64,000 bases of DNA from Baylisascaris procyonis (lineage: Eukaryota; Nematoda; Chromadorea; Rhabditida; Ascarididae): the NCBI GenBank assembly GCA_037389465.1, contig JAZARR010000267.1, forward strand, positions 83,637 through 147,636, given 5' to 3'. The notes under the pieces are model-generated. The model worked only from the letters and a program-made list of their open reading frames with translations, was not told the origin of the DNA and ran no database searches. Every line of letters starts with the position of its first letter. The first letter of the stretch is position 1. Both the position numbers and the translations under genes were made by a program. Shown here piece by piece: positions 1 through 9,420 of this stretch.

Positions 1-1204
1 ATCCAATTCGATTTCAAATTTTCTTGTTGCTGAAACTTAAAGTTGGTTTTCCCATACCTAGATGGATACTTTTATTGGTAACTGATTGCAGGGGAAACAA
101 TAATGATCGCTGGGCCAGCAAATTCAAAAACGGTTCAAGGAAAGTGCTAGTGGCTATGATCCGTACCATATGATAGGGCTTACATTTATAATCCAACAGG
201 AGCTTGTATTTTAGAGCTCCATTAAAGAGGTTTTTATGGACAATGGAGAGGTGGATAAACGAGGAGATATTTTGGTTTTGTTATTCAATAGTTTTTGCAT
301 TACAGTGTTCTCGGTCTGTATGTGTGTACGTGTTTGTATATAGTATCATCAAGTTGCATTCCAGGAGATCTGAAGAATGAAGTTTGTTAAGTTCACCACT
401 TCTTGGCCTGTTATGTTTTATTCTGGATGAAAACTTCAGTTTTATGGGTCATTATTTTCTTTTTTTATGTGACACAGGAATGTCACAGAAAATTTCAATT
501 CGCGAGGGGAAAACTGTCCAGAAGTTGAAATTATTATTGCAAACAATAACTGGAAGGGAAAGAGGGGGGAGGAACGCAACGAGACCACACAAACACATGA
601 TTCAGCCTAGATATGAATGCATGATCATCTTAGCCGTCCCACTCGTACCACACCATCCCATTAGTTCAACGTACCCCTATGATCCCTTTTCAGGTCAAGT
701 CGGAATAGTGAGCCTTGCAGAGTAAGTCAAAGAAAGTCAAGAGCTCATGGGAAGAAGAAACGACTGCTCAGCGTGTGTTGCAAGTAGCCTCAGGCAGAAT
801 AGGGAGGGCATAAAAGGGGATGATGTGCTCATGCATTCATTGCAGATTCTATGTTGTTCGTAGGGCAGAGTGAGCTTAAATGTGGTCGTTGAAACGCATG
901 ACGCGATCGCTTGCAACTTGAAGTTCGCAAGGTGCGGTTACGCTGATCCTGCCAACGGTGGGAGCCCACTAGGATGACTTCCACGTTGGCGCGATGCTGC
1001 TTCTCGTTTGTCACCTTATTGTGTAAGGGTGATAAAGTGTTCGCCCTTATGCCTGTGTCATCCTGCAGTTTACTCGACCGCATCTTGACAGAAGGTGCAG
1101 ATCTTCATAGAGACCTAACGACTAGTTTGCCAAGGGGACATAACCCTTACAGCTACCAATTCGCTGGTTCGTAAGGTGTCTCGACTTTCTGGCCCGCCTC
1201 CCCC
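1..1204. other. Left flank, no gene recognised
   Basis: AT-rich at first, becoming richer in G and C from about 540 onward. Several short open frames overlap on both strands (for example 384-725 plus, 829-1083 minus, 974-1174 plus), but none has a recognisable domain, a clear splice context or a convincing start. I see no RNA gene or repeat here. Confidence 0.5.
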
Positions 1205-1300
1205 TCATCCCAACCGCCCTTTCACCTCTTTCTTGGCCAGATCATACATGCGGACTTTCGTTTTGAAATCTTCGAGATCGAATTGTTTTCCGCTGCCCTT
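1205..1300 (-). CDS. Candidate last exon of an unknown gene, next to the retrotransposon
   Basis: On the minus strand an acceptor-like CATCCTGACAG ends at 1301. It is followed by 31 codons of well-mixed composition (start KGSGKQFDLEDFKT, end EVKGRLG) and a TGA at 1205-1207. Acidic and basic residues alternate as in real proteins, and the other frames are poorer. The family is not recognised. The BEL element inserted 24-28 bp upstream of this exon on the coding strand, so it may sit in an intron of this gene; the 5' part would then lie beyond 9748. Chance coding potential is a real alternative, as the exon is short. Confidence 0.3.
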   Translation of the reverse strand, partial: KGSGKQFDLEDFKTKVRMYDLAKKEVKGRLG

Positions 1301-1323
1301 CTGTCAGGATGTTATTTTCCACA

Positions 1324-1328
1324 GATGT
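1324..1328. repeat. 5' target site duplication GATGT
   Basis: GATGT immediately precedes the 5' LTR and is repeated exactly at 9743-9747 immediately after the 3' LTR. A 5-bp duplication is in the usual range for BEL/Pao integrases and fixes the element ends at TGT...ACA. Confidence 0.93.
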
Positions 1329-1559
1329 TGTCGCGAATAGCGAGTGCATGCATGAAGGCTCATGCCGTCATGGCGACTCGCTGGCGCCGCTGAATAGCAA
1401 AAGACGGTCAGCCGTCTCAGCGGCGCCAGCTAAGATGGACAGCCGATGCATCAGCACCGGAAACGGAACGATGCTAAAAGGAATCATGGCCCACAAAAAG
1501 AGGCGTGAGACCGTATCGGAAAGGGCCAACGTAATGGAAGGCGGAGTTGCGCAAAGGGA

Positions 1560-1565
1560 TATAAG
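1560..1565 (+). promoter_or_regulatory. TATA-like box in the LTR
   Basis: TATAAG in the context GGGATATAAGCAGCC, in the middle of the LTR where a U3 promoter would lie. Transcription would start roughly 25-35 bp downstream, near 1590. The motif match is direct; promoter function is inferred. Confidence 0.45.
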
Positions 1566-1639
1566 CAGCCCAAGCTCAACTCCGCCATTGGCTTGCTAGC
1601 CATCGGCCACTTAGTGGCCTTCACGCTTCGCCCGCACTG

Positions 1640-1755
1640 CCTTCAACAGTACGTCGTCTCCAACAGTGCCTTCAACAGTACGTCGTCTCCAACAGTGCCT
1701 TCAACAGTACGTCGTCTCCAACAGTGCCTTCAACAGTACGTCGTCTCCAACATCA
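1640..1755 (+). repeat. 29-bp tandem repeat block in the LTR, four units
   Basis: Three near-perfect units and a fourth with a divergent 3' end (unit starts 1640, 1669, 1698, 1727; each begins CCTTCAACAGTACGTCG), then a decayed partial unit. The same block lies at 9461-9576 in the 3' LTR. Repeats of this kind in LTRs are often enhancer or copy-number-variable segments; here the role is unknown. Confidence 0.9.
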
Positions 1756-1870
1756 CCTTCAACGGAACGTCGCCTTCGGTCGTCAACAGCAGTGCTCCGT
1801 TCTCGTGCGCCTGCCATCGTCTTGTTTTCGTTCTATACTGATTCCGCATCAGCGTGATCTACTACTGAAC

Positions 1871-1876
1871 GTGAGT
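1871..1876 (+). promoter_or_regulatory. Splice-donor consensus near the 5' LTR end
   Basis: GAAC followed by GTGAGTATTT matches a strong donor and lies upstream of gag, where a donor would have to be for a spliced subgenomic envelope message. I did not identify a unique acceptor upstream of the envelope region near 7300-7380. Confidence 0.35.
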
Positions 1877-1921
1877 ATTTTGCAACCCTTGCAAACATAA
1901 TTTTTTCACTCGTACAGTACA

Positions 1922-1935
1922 TGGGGGCTCAAGCC
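1922..1935 (+). promoter_or_regulatory. Primer binding site, tRNA-Pro-like
   Basis: TGGGGGCTCAAGCC starts on the base after the LTR. Its first nine bases complement the 3' end expected for a eukaryotic tRNA-Pro (GAGCCC + CCA with discriminator C); the last five match less well. The position makes it the minus-strand primer site; the tRNA identity is an inference from general knowledge. Confidence 0.65.
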
Positions 1936-1956
1936 AAAGCGTAACCGTGAGCACCA

Positions 1957-4200
1957 ATGGCATCCACTGCATACCAAGCGTCTCTAAAAGTGAAAGCTAA
2001 CCTATTAAAGGCTGCTACCAGCAGCATACATTTTCCCGACTTGCGTCAGCTCGCCGCCGAACCTGACCCACAAGCGGCATTCCGGACAGCCATTTTGCAA
2101 GTGGAGGCGGCAATTCGAAAACTCGAACGCCATATTTCCGATATTGAGGCTGACCATAGCGCATGGCACGAATATATAAAGCAGCTACGCACCGCCGCGG
2201 AAAGAACCAACGAAGCTTCTATTTATCAGGCTCTCGTGGAAGCACCAGGTAATTTTCTGATCGTATTGGGTGATGCCCGAAACGTGCTTGATGACCTTAT
2301 TACCGCCAAGCAAAATCTTGAGCTGCACATAACCCGACCAATCTCGCCAAGTGGTAGCGTCCCTACGGGAAACAGCACGCCTGTGCACCAACCGCAGCAG
2401 ACTACGCCTATGAACACGATCCAGTTGCCTAGAATGCAAATTCCGAAGTTCGATGGACAGTACCGCAAATGGCCACAATTCTGGGCCACGTTTCTTCACA
2501 CAGTTGACTCCCAACCACTCGCAGAAATCCAGAAGCTTTCCTATCTGCTGTCTTTCCTCGAAGGCAAAGCGCTAGAGGCAGTAGGGGGATTCACGGTAGC
2601 CCCGGAAAATTATGAAGCCGTCAAAACAACGCTCCAACAACGATTCGGGAGATCAGAAGTGCTATTGAAGTCATTGTACGCGGAGTTACAAGACACAGCA
2701 CCCCCCGCAAAGGACCTCGAAGAATGCGTTGCGACCGTCGAGCGCATTCTACAGCAACTGGAGCAAATGGGAGAAAATATCGACAATGCGCAAACCGAGC
2801 TTTGCATTGAAAAACGGCTACCGCGTTGGGCGCTATTGGAAGTTGAAAAAGCGAAAGAGGCCGATGCAGCCTGGAGCGTTCAAAAACTGAGGAGCAAACT
2901 TCAAGCAATTGTCCGCATTCGGGAGAACATGCGAAGCGCGATCACAGAGAGGGCGCCACAGGAGGACCGCCAAGCCCAAAGACACGACGGAAGGCGAGGA
3001 CGAAGAAATTCGGGAGGTGGAAAACGCGAAGAATGTTTGAGCCATACGTCAGCGTTACCCGCAGTAGCGAAGCGGCAAATCGAAAGCAGGAAAGCACGCG
3101 AATCTAACCGAACGGTATGTGCATTCTGCAATGAAGCACATTGGGCCGATGCTTGCCCACATTATGTCACTTTGAAGGAGCGGTTTGACCGCACCAGGCA
3201 ATTACGCCTTTGCTTTAAGTGCCTCAGAGAAGGACACAATCAAAACGATTGTACGCGAAATGTCTCCTGCTACCATTGCAAGCGCAAGGGACATCCAACG
3301 GCATTATGCAAAACGTGGCATCGATCGCAGCAGCAGAAAGAAGAGACTCCTCGCGGAGAGACCCAAGCTCAGACGGTTCGCACAGCGACAGCTATCGCGA
3401 CACCAGACCAGCAAACGCAAGACGGAACGGTGTTACTCCTATCCACCATTGTCGACGTGAAGGCGGATGCGCCACATGCGAAGATGCTCAAGGTGCCTGT
3501 GCTATTCGATACAGGGAGCGAACGCTCGTTTATCACGGAAGAAATGGTCCAGAAACTGGGCATAAGGACGGAGCACAAGCAACCGTTGGTTGTCGACGGA
3601 TTCGGCGGAACGCAAACTATGCGCTGCACGTCTGCGCGCGTCAAACTCAAGATGAAGCGCACTGATGGACGATCGTTCACCATGTACGCGAACTCAGTAC
3701 CAAAATTGGTAAGCGAAATTGCAGTCGCCAAGCTAACGGGGAAAATACTACAGCAGATCAGTTCGGCAAGGAGCGTCAGTCTACCGACAGTCATGGTCAA
3801 GCCCCAGATCCTCGTGGGAGCGGACTATTTCCATGAAATCTTCAGAGAGAGCTCCTCAACAAAGCTGCCTTCAGGATTCCATTTAATACGCACCTGTCTA
3901 GGCGACATGGTCAGCGGAAAAGGACGTAGCAAGCGGTATTGCGGCCTTTCAAAGACCCCAACAAAGCCTTCGAACCGTTATTGCTGTAATGTTGCTAACG
4001 TAAAGGACGAGTTGGAAAAATTCTGGTCACTGGAACTGGTAGGAGTCCAGGACCCCCTCTACAAACGGACGACGAGCCCGCCACGAAACAATTCAACGAA
4101 AGCATTACCTTCAAGAACGGGCGATACTACTGCAGCTGGCCCTGGAAGCGTAATGGAAATAAGCTCGGCAGCAACTTCGGCCTTTGTTTGGGTCGCCTAA
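1957..4200 (+). CDS. Gag and aspartic protease of the BEL/Pao element
   Basis: 747 codons from the first ATG after the primer site. The region from about residue 155 to 300 has the PKFDG...W..FW pattern of the DUF1759 gag domain. Three Cys-His knuckles follow: a spacing-variant one at C388/C391/H395/C400, then classical CX2CX4HX4C at 419-432 and 438-451, for nucleic-acid binding. The retroviral-type aspartic protease motif DTGS lies at 518-521 (DUF1758-like). Family similarity holds to about residue 700; from about nucleotide 4057, after a run of five C, the frame stops resembling the family and runs into an accidental stop at 4198-4200. In related elements gag and pol are normally one frame, so this end is probably not genuine. 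Confidence 0.85.
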   Translation: MASTAYQASLKVKANLLKAATSSIHFPDLRQLAAEPDPQAAFRTAILQVEAAIRKLERHISDIEADHSAWHEYIKQLRTAAERTNEASIYQALVEAPGNFLIVLGDARNVLDDLITAKQNLELHITRPISPSGSVPTGNSTPVHQPQQTTPMNTIQLPRMQIPKFDGQYRKWPQFWATFLHTVDSQPLAEIQKLSYLLSFLEGKALEAVGGFTVAPENYEAVKTTLQQRFGRSEVLLKSLYAELQDTAPPAKDLEECVATVERILQQLEQMGENIDNAQTELCIEKRLPRWALLEVEKAKEADAAWSVQKLRSKLQAIVRIRENMRSAITERAPQEDRQAQRHDGRRGRRNSGGGKREECLSHTSALPAVAKRQIESRKARESNRTVCAFCNEAHWADACPHYVTLKERFDRTRQLRLCFKCLREGHNQNDCTRNVSCYHCKRKGHPTALCKTWHRSQQQKEETPRGETQAQTVRTATAIATPDQQTQDGTVLLLSTIVDVKADAPHAKMLKVPVLFDTGSERSFITEEMVQKLGIRTEHKQPLVVDGFGGTQTMRCTSARVKLKMKRTDGRSFTMYANSVPKLVSEIAVAKLTGKILQQISSARSVSLPTVMVKPQILVGADYFHEIFRESSSTKLPSGFHLIRTCLGDMVSGKGRSKRYCGLSKTPTKPSNRYCCNVANVKDELEKFWSLELVGVQDPLYKRTTSPPRNNSTKALPSRTGDTTAAGPGSVMEISSAATSAFVWVA

Positions 4201-4463
4201 AGACGTCACTTAAACGGCTCCAAAAGGATCCCGACCTGCTCAAGGCATATGAAAAGACATTCGACGAGCAGCTGAAGATGGGCGTAATCGAAGAGGTCAC
4301 AAATGCAAAGCCAGAAGGCCCACTGTACTACATGCCACACCAGGCGGTCGTTCGGCCAGACAAGGCTACGACGAAATTCAGGATCGTATACGACGCGTCC
4401 TCGAAAGCAGGGAAAGACGAACGCTCGTTGAACGATATGCTGCTCAGAGGGCCACTTCTCTAG
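4058..4463 (+). pseudogene. Reverse transcriptase, N-terminal part, frame-displaced
   Basis: The second reading frame of pol, displaced by minus one from gag. It covers the linker and the fingers of the reverse transcriptase, with recognisable blocks LPHQAVV-like (4330s), KFRIVYDASSK (4370s) and SLNDMLLRGP (4430s). It has no ATG and is entered only after the break near 4057; it ends at a TAG at 4461-4463, created by another minus-one displacement. The residues themselves look intact. Confidence 0.8.
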
Positions 4464-5731
4464 CAAATCTGTGCGGAATTTTACTTCGGGCCCGACTAGC
4501 TCCGATACTCATAACCGCGGACGTCGAGAAAGCATTCTTACAGTTAGGTCTGCATGACGACCAACGAGATGCGGTACGATTCATCTGGGTGAAGGACGTA
4601 ACCGCGCCAGTCGATTCGTCAAATCTAAGGGTGTTCAGATTTACTCGCGTACCCTTTGGTGTAATCTCCTCACCATTCCTGCTGAACGCCACAATCCGAC
4701 ACCACCTAAAACGGAAAACGACCGAGTTGAGAGAGGAGATACAAGACAACATTTACGTGGACAATGTATTCCTGACCGCACAGCAGGTGTCCACGGCAAT
4801 CATGAAGAGCCAAGAGGCAAAGAGCATCTTTGAAGAAGCTCATATGAATCTTCGAGAGTTTCGAAGCAACAGTTTAGAAGTCCTTTCTGCATTGAACGAG
4901 GACTCAGAACAAGCGCAGCACAAGGCTACGTTACTGGGAGTCACATGGGACCTCCGGAACGACAAGATGATCTTCAACACTAAGAAGTGCAACAAAAGCC
5001 CAGCAACCAAACGACAATTCCTTTCATATACGGCAGAGTTCTACGACCCCCTGGGGCTACTCACGCCGGCCACGCTTCCGTTGAAACTATTTCTTCAACA
5101 GTTGTGGAAGAAGGAATACGACTGGGATCAACCCTTCGACAACGCTGACCGTCAAGATGCTGAGACACTACTGCAGCGTTTTCAAGGGCAATCACTCAAG
5201 CTGGGCCGGAAACTCACAGCGGAATTAGACGAAGAATGCGCCGAAATTCACGTCTTCGTGGACGCCTCTAAAGATGCGTACGCCGCCGTGGCGTATTTAC
5301 GCTCATACAGCGAAAATCGTTATGTAAGTTCACTATTGATGTCCAAGAGCAGAGTGGCTCCAGTACGCGGCATTACGATTCCGCGACTCGAACTGATGGC
5401 AGCCCTAATCGGCAGCAGGCTGCTCCGTTTCATACAGGAACAGCTGAAGCACACCGGACCGACGTTTCTCTGGAGCGATTCGGAGGCAACCCTGCACTGG
5501 ATCGCGACAGCTACCACCGTGGACCGCTTTGTCGACAATCGAGTTGCCGAAATTCGCAGAAGCCCGGCACAGTTTCGCTACGTCGAAAGTGCCAACAATC
5601 CTGCGGACCTAGCGTCCCGTGGTCTCACCATCGCAGAACTTGAGCGATGCATTCAATGGTGGCAGGGACCCTCATTTCTGCAACAAGGAAGCGAGTATTG
5701 GCCTGCATGGACGTTCCACGCAACCCAGTGA
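4460..5731 (+). pseudogene. Reverse transcriptase palm, A17 linker and RNase H, frame-displaced
   Basis: Third pol frame, open from the break near 4457 to the TGA at 5731. The first catalytic Asp of reverse transcriptase is in the TADVEKAF block (codon at 4520), and the YXDD box is present as YVDN (Tyr codon at 4754), with Asn in the last position. The A17-type region follows. RNase H has its acidic residues in FVDAS (5261), RLELM (5390), WSDSEA (5477) and NNPADLASRG (5606). The frame breaks again near 5715-5731. No internal stop occurs between the breaks, which argues for recent damage or sequence error. Confidence 0.85.
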
Positions 5732-8700
5732 CGCTGGTGACTATCTCAAAACCGCTACTGCCGGCCGGCATTATTGAATGCGAAAGGTTCAGCTGCTTCA
5801 ACAAACTTAGACGAACAACAATACAAGTGCTTCGAGCCATCAAGCGCATGCTGAGAAGCACCCAAGTCCACCTACAACGGCAGTTCTGGGAAGTGGTAAG
5901 ACTGGAGGGACCCACCACAGCGAGCGAACTGGAGTGGGCAGAGGTTATCCTCATCTCACAGGAGCAAACTAAGGCAGACGAGGAAGTCGAGCGGAACACC
6001 GGCAACGTCGACCTTTATCAGGACGAACGAGGAGTCTTGAGATGCATAGGAAGGCTGCAGCATGCAGCACTACCGGAAGAGACGATTCACCCAGTCTTCC
6101 TCCCGAAGTCATCGGCCCTCACTAAACTCATTATTCTAGCCCGACACAAGGAATCGGGGCATACTGGAGTGTCACAGACGTTGGCCAGCGTCAGAGAACG
6201 CTACTGGGTTCCACAGGGTCGAGCGACGGTCAAGCGCGTACTTCGACGACACTGCATGACGTGCCGCAAATGGAATGCACAGCCCTTCAAACTTCCGGCC
6301 TTCCCTCCATTACCAGAAGAGAGGACACGTGCAGCGCGAGCCTTCCAGAACGTTGGCCTGGACTACATGGGACCTATAACAGTACGCGACTCTGGAGGCC
6401 TTTGCAAACGATGGATAGCCCTCTTCACCTGCCTGGCCACTCGAGCCATCCACTTGGAAACCGCAAACAACCTGTCCGCAGAACAGTTCCTACACGTCTT
6501 GAGACGGTTTATTGCCAGGAACGGTTACCCTACCAGTGTGATACTGGACAACGCGCCTCAATTCCAGTTGGTCAAACAGGTCATGCATAATGCCGTTGCC
6601 ACATCTATTACATGGCGATTCATTACGCCCTTCGCACCCTGGCAAGGAGGAGTATATGAACGGCTGGTAGGCCTAACTAAAACAGCTTTCCGCAAAGCAG
6701 TCGGCAGAAGGCTGTTGACCGAGGAAGAATTCACAACGATAGCGATTGAATGTGAAGCTATAGTGAATAGCCGACCACTCACCTACGTAGACTCAGCCAT
6801 TGGAGAGATACTAAGGCCAATTGACTTCCTCCGACCGCGGGCAATTATAGCAGAACGAGAACCAAGCTCCGACAGCGACAAAGACCCAGACTACACAGAA
6901 GGCAATCGCGGAAAGCTGCTGAGGCTCTGGAAGGCAACAGTCGGTAGCTTAGACCGTTTCTGGAAGCTCTGGACGCAAGAATATTTGTTGAGCCTCCGAG
7001 AAAGGTACCGCAGGGAACATCAACAGTCCTGCCGAGTTACGTGCCGTGCACCACGAGAACATGAAGTCGTCATTGTCGCCGAAGATGGTCTGCCCAGAGC
7101 GGAATGGAAGCTAGGCAAAGTTGAAAAGGTGCACAAGGACAGCAGCGGGAAAACGAAGACGGTAGACGTCAGAATGCCAAATGGTCATGTGCTAAAGAGA
7201 CCAGTGAACATGCTCTACCCCCTCGAAGTGTCTGAGGAAGAAAAGGAAACGCAAATAGCGTCACACAGGGAACAATTCGTGAAACACCCTGCAGACGGAA
7301 ACCTGCAGGAAGAGGAAACTGAGGAAGCGGTGGAGAATCGAAACGAGCGTAAAACTCCCAGAAGATTGTACTCACACACGTTGTCCACAGTAATGGTCGT
7401 ACTACTCGCAACCTTCGTATTGGCAAGCAGCGCGCCAGCGAAACCACTATTTCACATATGCGTCAAACGCGGCCACGGCCTGTATATGAAGATGCCCGAC
7501 AAATTAAACTGTACGGACGTCCGCGAGGAAACACACGGCTACCCGCAAACCGTGGAAGTGTTGAACAGGGCGTTCATTTCGGCGAATGCAACTTTCTGCA
7601 CGCAAATAACGCGCACCGTCTGCACCAATTGCTTCTTTCGATGGAGTATGGCTGTCACCCGCGATGAGACAACAGTCCAAAACGTCACTCCATCGCAATG
7701 TTGGGAGATGCGACAAACGCTGGAGCTCAGTGGCATACGTCTCGAAGCAATTGACGAAAACCGATGGGCATCCAGACAGCCAACTGAGTATAGCTACGGT
7801 TGGATCGGAACACGATGCCATGCAACCACAAATTACCGTATGGAACAGGGAGTAATCAAGTTCTACGATGGCTTAAGTCGTTCATTGGGATGCGACAAGA
7901 CTCTGGGAAAATGCGTCACAGCCTCGGAGACGATACTGTGGGACCCGAGCGAAGTGGCCGATCAATGTCCTTATCGAACGCTGGGAAAGGTGACCGCTCA
8001 AGTATCAAACCGATTCGTCACAATTCCTTCAATGCAAGCCGTATTCGTCAGAACCAGAGAGACGCAGAACGGTACAAGCGTCGACACAATATGCAAATTT
8101 CGGAGAGCCGAGATGATGAAAAACGGAATCATTATAGAATTCAGTCCCGAAGGACAGCTCTCTCGAGAAGAACGAAATCGTGTGCTCAGCGGGAGGACGC
8201 TGTTTGTCGAACAACTACCAGAAGAAATCAATAAGAAAAGCGACCTCTCCGTGAACGCTAAATTACAGTTCCTGTGGAACAGCCTCAATGAACGAGAACA
8301 AGGAGTGACTCGGGAAATTCGGCACAGAATTTGCGAGCAACACAACCGCCTCCTTTGGCTCATCGAAGCTCTGAGCAGAACTGACCCAACTACGGCAGCG
8401 CGAATGCTCCTCAAACGGACGGATGTCACTGCACAGAATATAGGGGACCTTCTGAAAGTATTCCCATGTAAGAAACTGGAGATATCCAAGGTCTTCATAG
8501 ACCACAAAGTCGGCGGCAAGTGCTACCGAGATCTCCCGGTAAGCTACAAGGACAGGATCTTGTTCGTCCAGCCAAGATCACAGGAACTCAAGACCGCAGC
8601 GGAAGAAATCGCCTGTAGCGAGATCAGAATGAAACAGGACAAAAGAATTGCGGAGGAATGGGCACGTCAAACAGACGAAGAGGAGCCAATTTTCGACGCG

Positions 8701-9420
8701 CCACCGCTCACGGACATATCTGAGGAAAGGCTTCAGTCCATGCTAAACATGTTCGAGAGGGGGCACCAAGCATGGGAACAACCCCCAAAGGAAAGAGAAA
8801 AGTCGATGGCCGACTCCATACGAGACGAAGTGGAGGAAATTATCGAGGCTGCCAGCGAAACAATCGACAAATCCACTGTCGCTATCGCGAAGGAGCTCGA
8901 GGCCATCGCCTCGCAATGGCGGTGGATCATAGTTGCGGCGATCGCGGTGGGATTAGGAGTCGCAGGCGCCGCGGCGGCATACTTCGGGCGACAGTACGTC
9001 CTCTACCTGACGGGATGCTGCCGTGTAAGAAGTCGACCGAAGAAAAGAAGAGCGACCGGGGCAGCACACGAAGAGACAGAAACTCCCGCGAGGATGCAGA
9101 GGTTTGAACCGATCTGGGTGCCTCTTGCAAACTTCCAAGGCGGCGGGAGTGTCGCGAATAGCGAGTGCATGCATGAAGGCTCATGCCGTCATGGCGACTC
9201 GCTGGCGCCGCTGAATAGCAAAAGACGGTCAGCCGTCTCAGCGGCGCCAGCTAAGATGGACAGCCGATGCATCAGCACCGGAAACGGAACGATGCTAAAA
9301 GGAATCATGGCCCACAAAAAGAGGCGTGAGACCGTATCGGAAAGGGCCAACGTAATGGAAGGCGGAGTTGCGCAAAGGGATATAAGCAGCCCAAGCTCAA
9401 CTCCGCCATTGGCTTGCTAG
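5647..9420 (+). CDS. Integrase and envelope-like polyprotein of the BEL/Pao element
   Basis: 1257 codons open; the first 20-30 codons are out of frame with pol, and true pol sequence resumes at about 5730. Integrase: zinc domain H167/H172/C203/C206, then catalytic D239 (LDYMGP), D301 (LDNAPQF) and E338 (GGVYERLV). The last two are 37 residues apart, as expected for DDE retroviral-type integrases. A DUF5641-like C-terminal domain covers about 450-540. The envelope-like region follows in the same frame from about residue 575. The frame does not stop before the 3' LTR but continues 271 nt into it, adding 90 LTR-encoded residues. Integrase function is well supported; whether the envelope is made from a spliced message or by cleavage is unknown. 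Confidence 0.88.
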   Translation: MHSMVAGTLISATRKRVLACMDVPRNPVTLVTISKPLLPAGIIECERFSCFNKLRRTTIQVLRAIKRMLRSTQVHLQRQFWEVVRLEGPTTASELEWAEVILISQEQTKADEEVERNTGNVDLYQDERGVLRCIGRLQHAALPEETIHPVFLPKSSALTKLIILARHKESGHTGVSQTLASVRERYWVPQGRATVKRVLRRHCMTCRKWNAQPFKLPAFPPLPEERTRAARAFQNVGLDYMGPITVRDSGGLCKRWIALFTCLATRAIHLETANNLSAEQFLHVLRRFIARNGYPTSVILDNAPQFQLVKQVMHNAVATSITWRFITPFAPWQGGVYERLVGLTKTAFRKAVGRRLLTEEEFTTIAIECEAIVNSRPLTYVDSAIGEILRPIDFLRPRAIIAEREPSSDSDKDPDYTEGNRGKLLRLWKATVGSLDRFWKLWTQEYLLSLRERYRREHQQSCRVTCRAPREHEVVIVAEDGLPRAEWKLGKVEKVHKDSSGKTKTVDVRMPNGHVLKRPVNMLYPLEVSEEEKETQIASHREQFVKHPADGNLQEEETEEAVENRNERKTPRRLYSHTLSTVMVVLLATFVLASSAPAKPLFHICVKRGHGLYMKMPDKLNCTDVREETHGYPQTVEVLNRAFISANATFCTQITRTVCTNCFFRWSMAVTRDETTVQNVTPSQCWEMRQTLELSGIRLEAIDENRWASRQPTEYSYGWIGTRCHATTNYRMEQGVIKFYDGLSRSLGCDKTLGKCVTASETILWDPSEVADQCPYRTLGKVTAQVSNRFVTIPSMQAVFVRTRETQNGTSVDTICKFRRAEMMKNGIIIEFSPEGQLSREERNRVLSGRTLFVEQLPEEINKKSDLSVNAKLQFLWNSLNEREQGVTREIRHRICEQHNRLLWLIEALSRTDPTTAARMLLKRTDVTAQNIGDLLKVFPCKKLEISKVFIDHKVGGKCYRDLPVSYKDRILFVQPRSQELKTAAEEIACSEIRMKQDKRIAEEWARQTDEEEPIFDAPPLTDISEERLQSMLNMFERGHQAWEQPPKEREKSMADSIRDEVEEIIEAASETIDKSTVAIAKELEAIASQWRWIIVAAIAVGLGVAGAAAAYFGRQYVLYLTGCCRVRSRPKKRRATGAAHEETETPARMQRFEPIWVPLANFQGGGSVANSECMHEGSCRHGDSLAPLNSKRRSAVSAAPAKMDSRCISTGNGTMLKGIMAHKKRRETVSERANVMEGGVAQRDISSPSSTPPLAC
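7375..9149 (+). other. Envelope-like glycoprotein region of the retrotransposon
   Basis: Within the integrase frame. A hydrophobic signal-like segment (about residues 579-598) is followed by a Cys-rich ectodomain with four N-glycosylation sequons (N621, N647, N679, N808), a heptad-like charged stretch (about 1060-1090), a single membrane anchor (about 1091-1115) and a short tail with CC and basic residues. This is the plan of a captured type I viral fusion glycoprotein. Nematode BEL elements such as Tas are known to carry an envelope proposed to come from phleboviruses, and BEL elements of other animals have captured chuvirus-like glycoproteins. I cannot assign the source of this one by eye. 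Confidence 0.7.
9137..9149 (+). promoter_or_regulatory. Polypurine tract
   Basis: AAGGCGGCGGGAG directly abuts the 3' LTR. It is purine-rich with two C interruptions; position rather than composition identifies it as the plus-strand primer. Confidence 0.6.

Larger units (their letters stand above)
1329..1921 (+). repeat. 5' LTR
   Basis: 593 bp, starting TGTCGCGAATAG and ending TCAGTACA-like (here TACAGTACA). It matches 9150-9742 throughout except for the base at 1914. It holds a TATA-like box at 1560, a block of 29-bp tandem repeats at 1640-1755 and a splice-donor consensus at 1871. No AATAAA polyadenylation signal was seen. Confidence 0.95.

Noticed and set aside
829..1174. Two overlapping open frames on opposite strands in the left flank
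   Set aside because: Neither has a domain or splice support; they compete for the same DNA.
4200..4600. Programmed minus-one frameshifting between gag and pol
   Set aside because: The breaks lie inside the protease-to-reverse-transcriptase linker and inside reverse transcriptase itself, where no functional frameshift is expected, and three occur in series.
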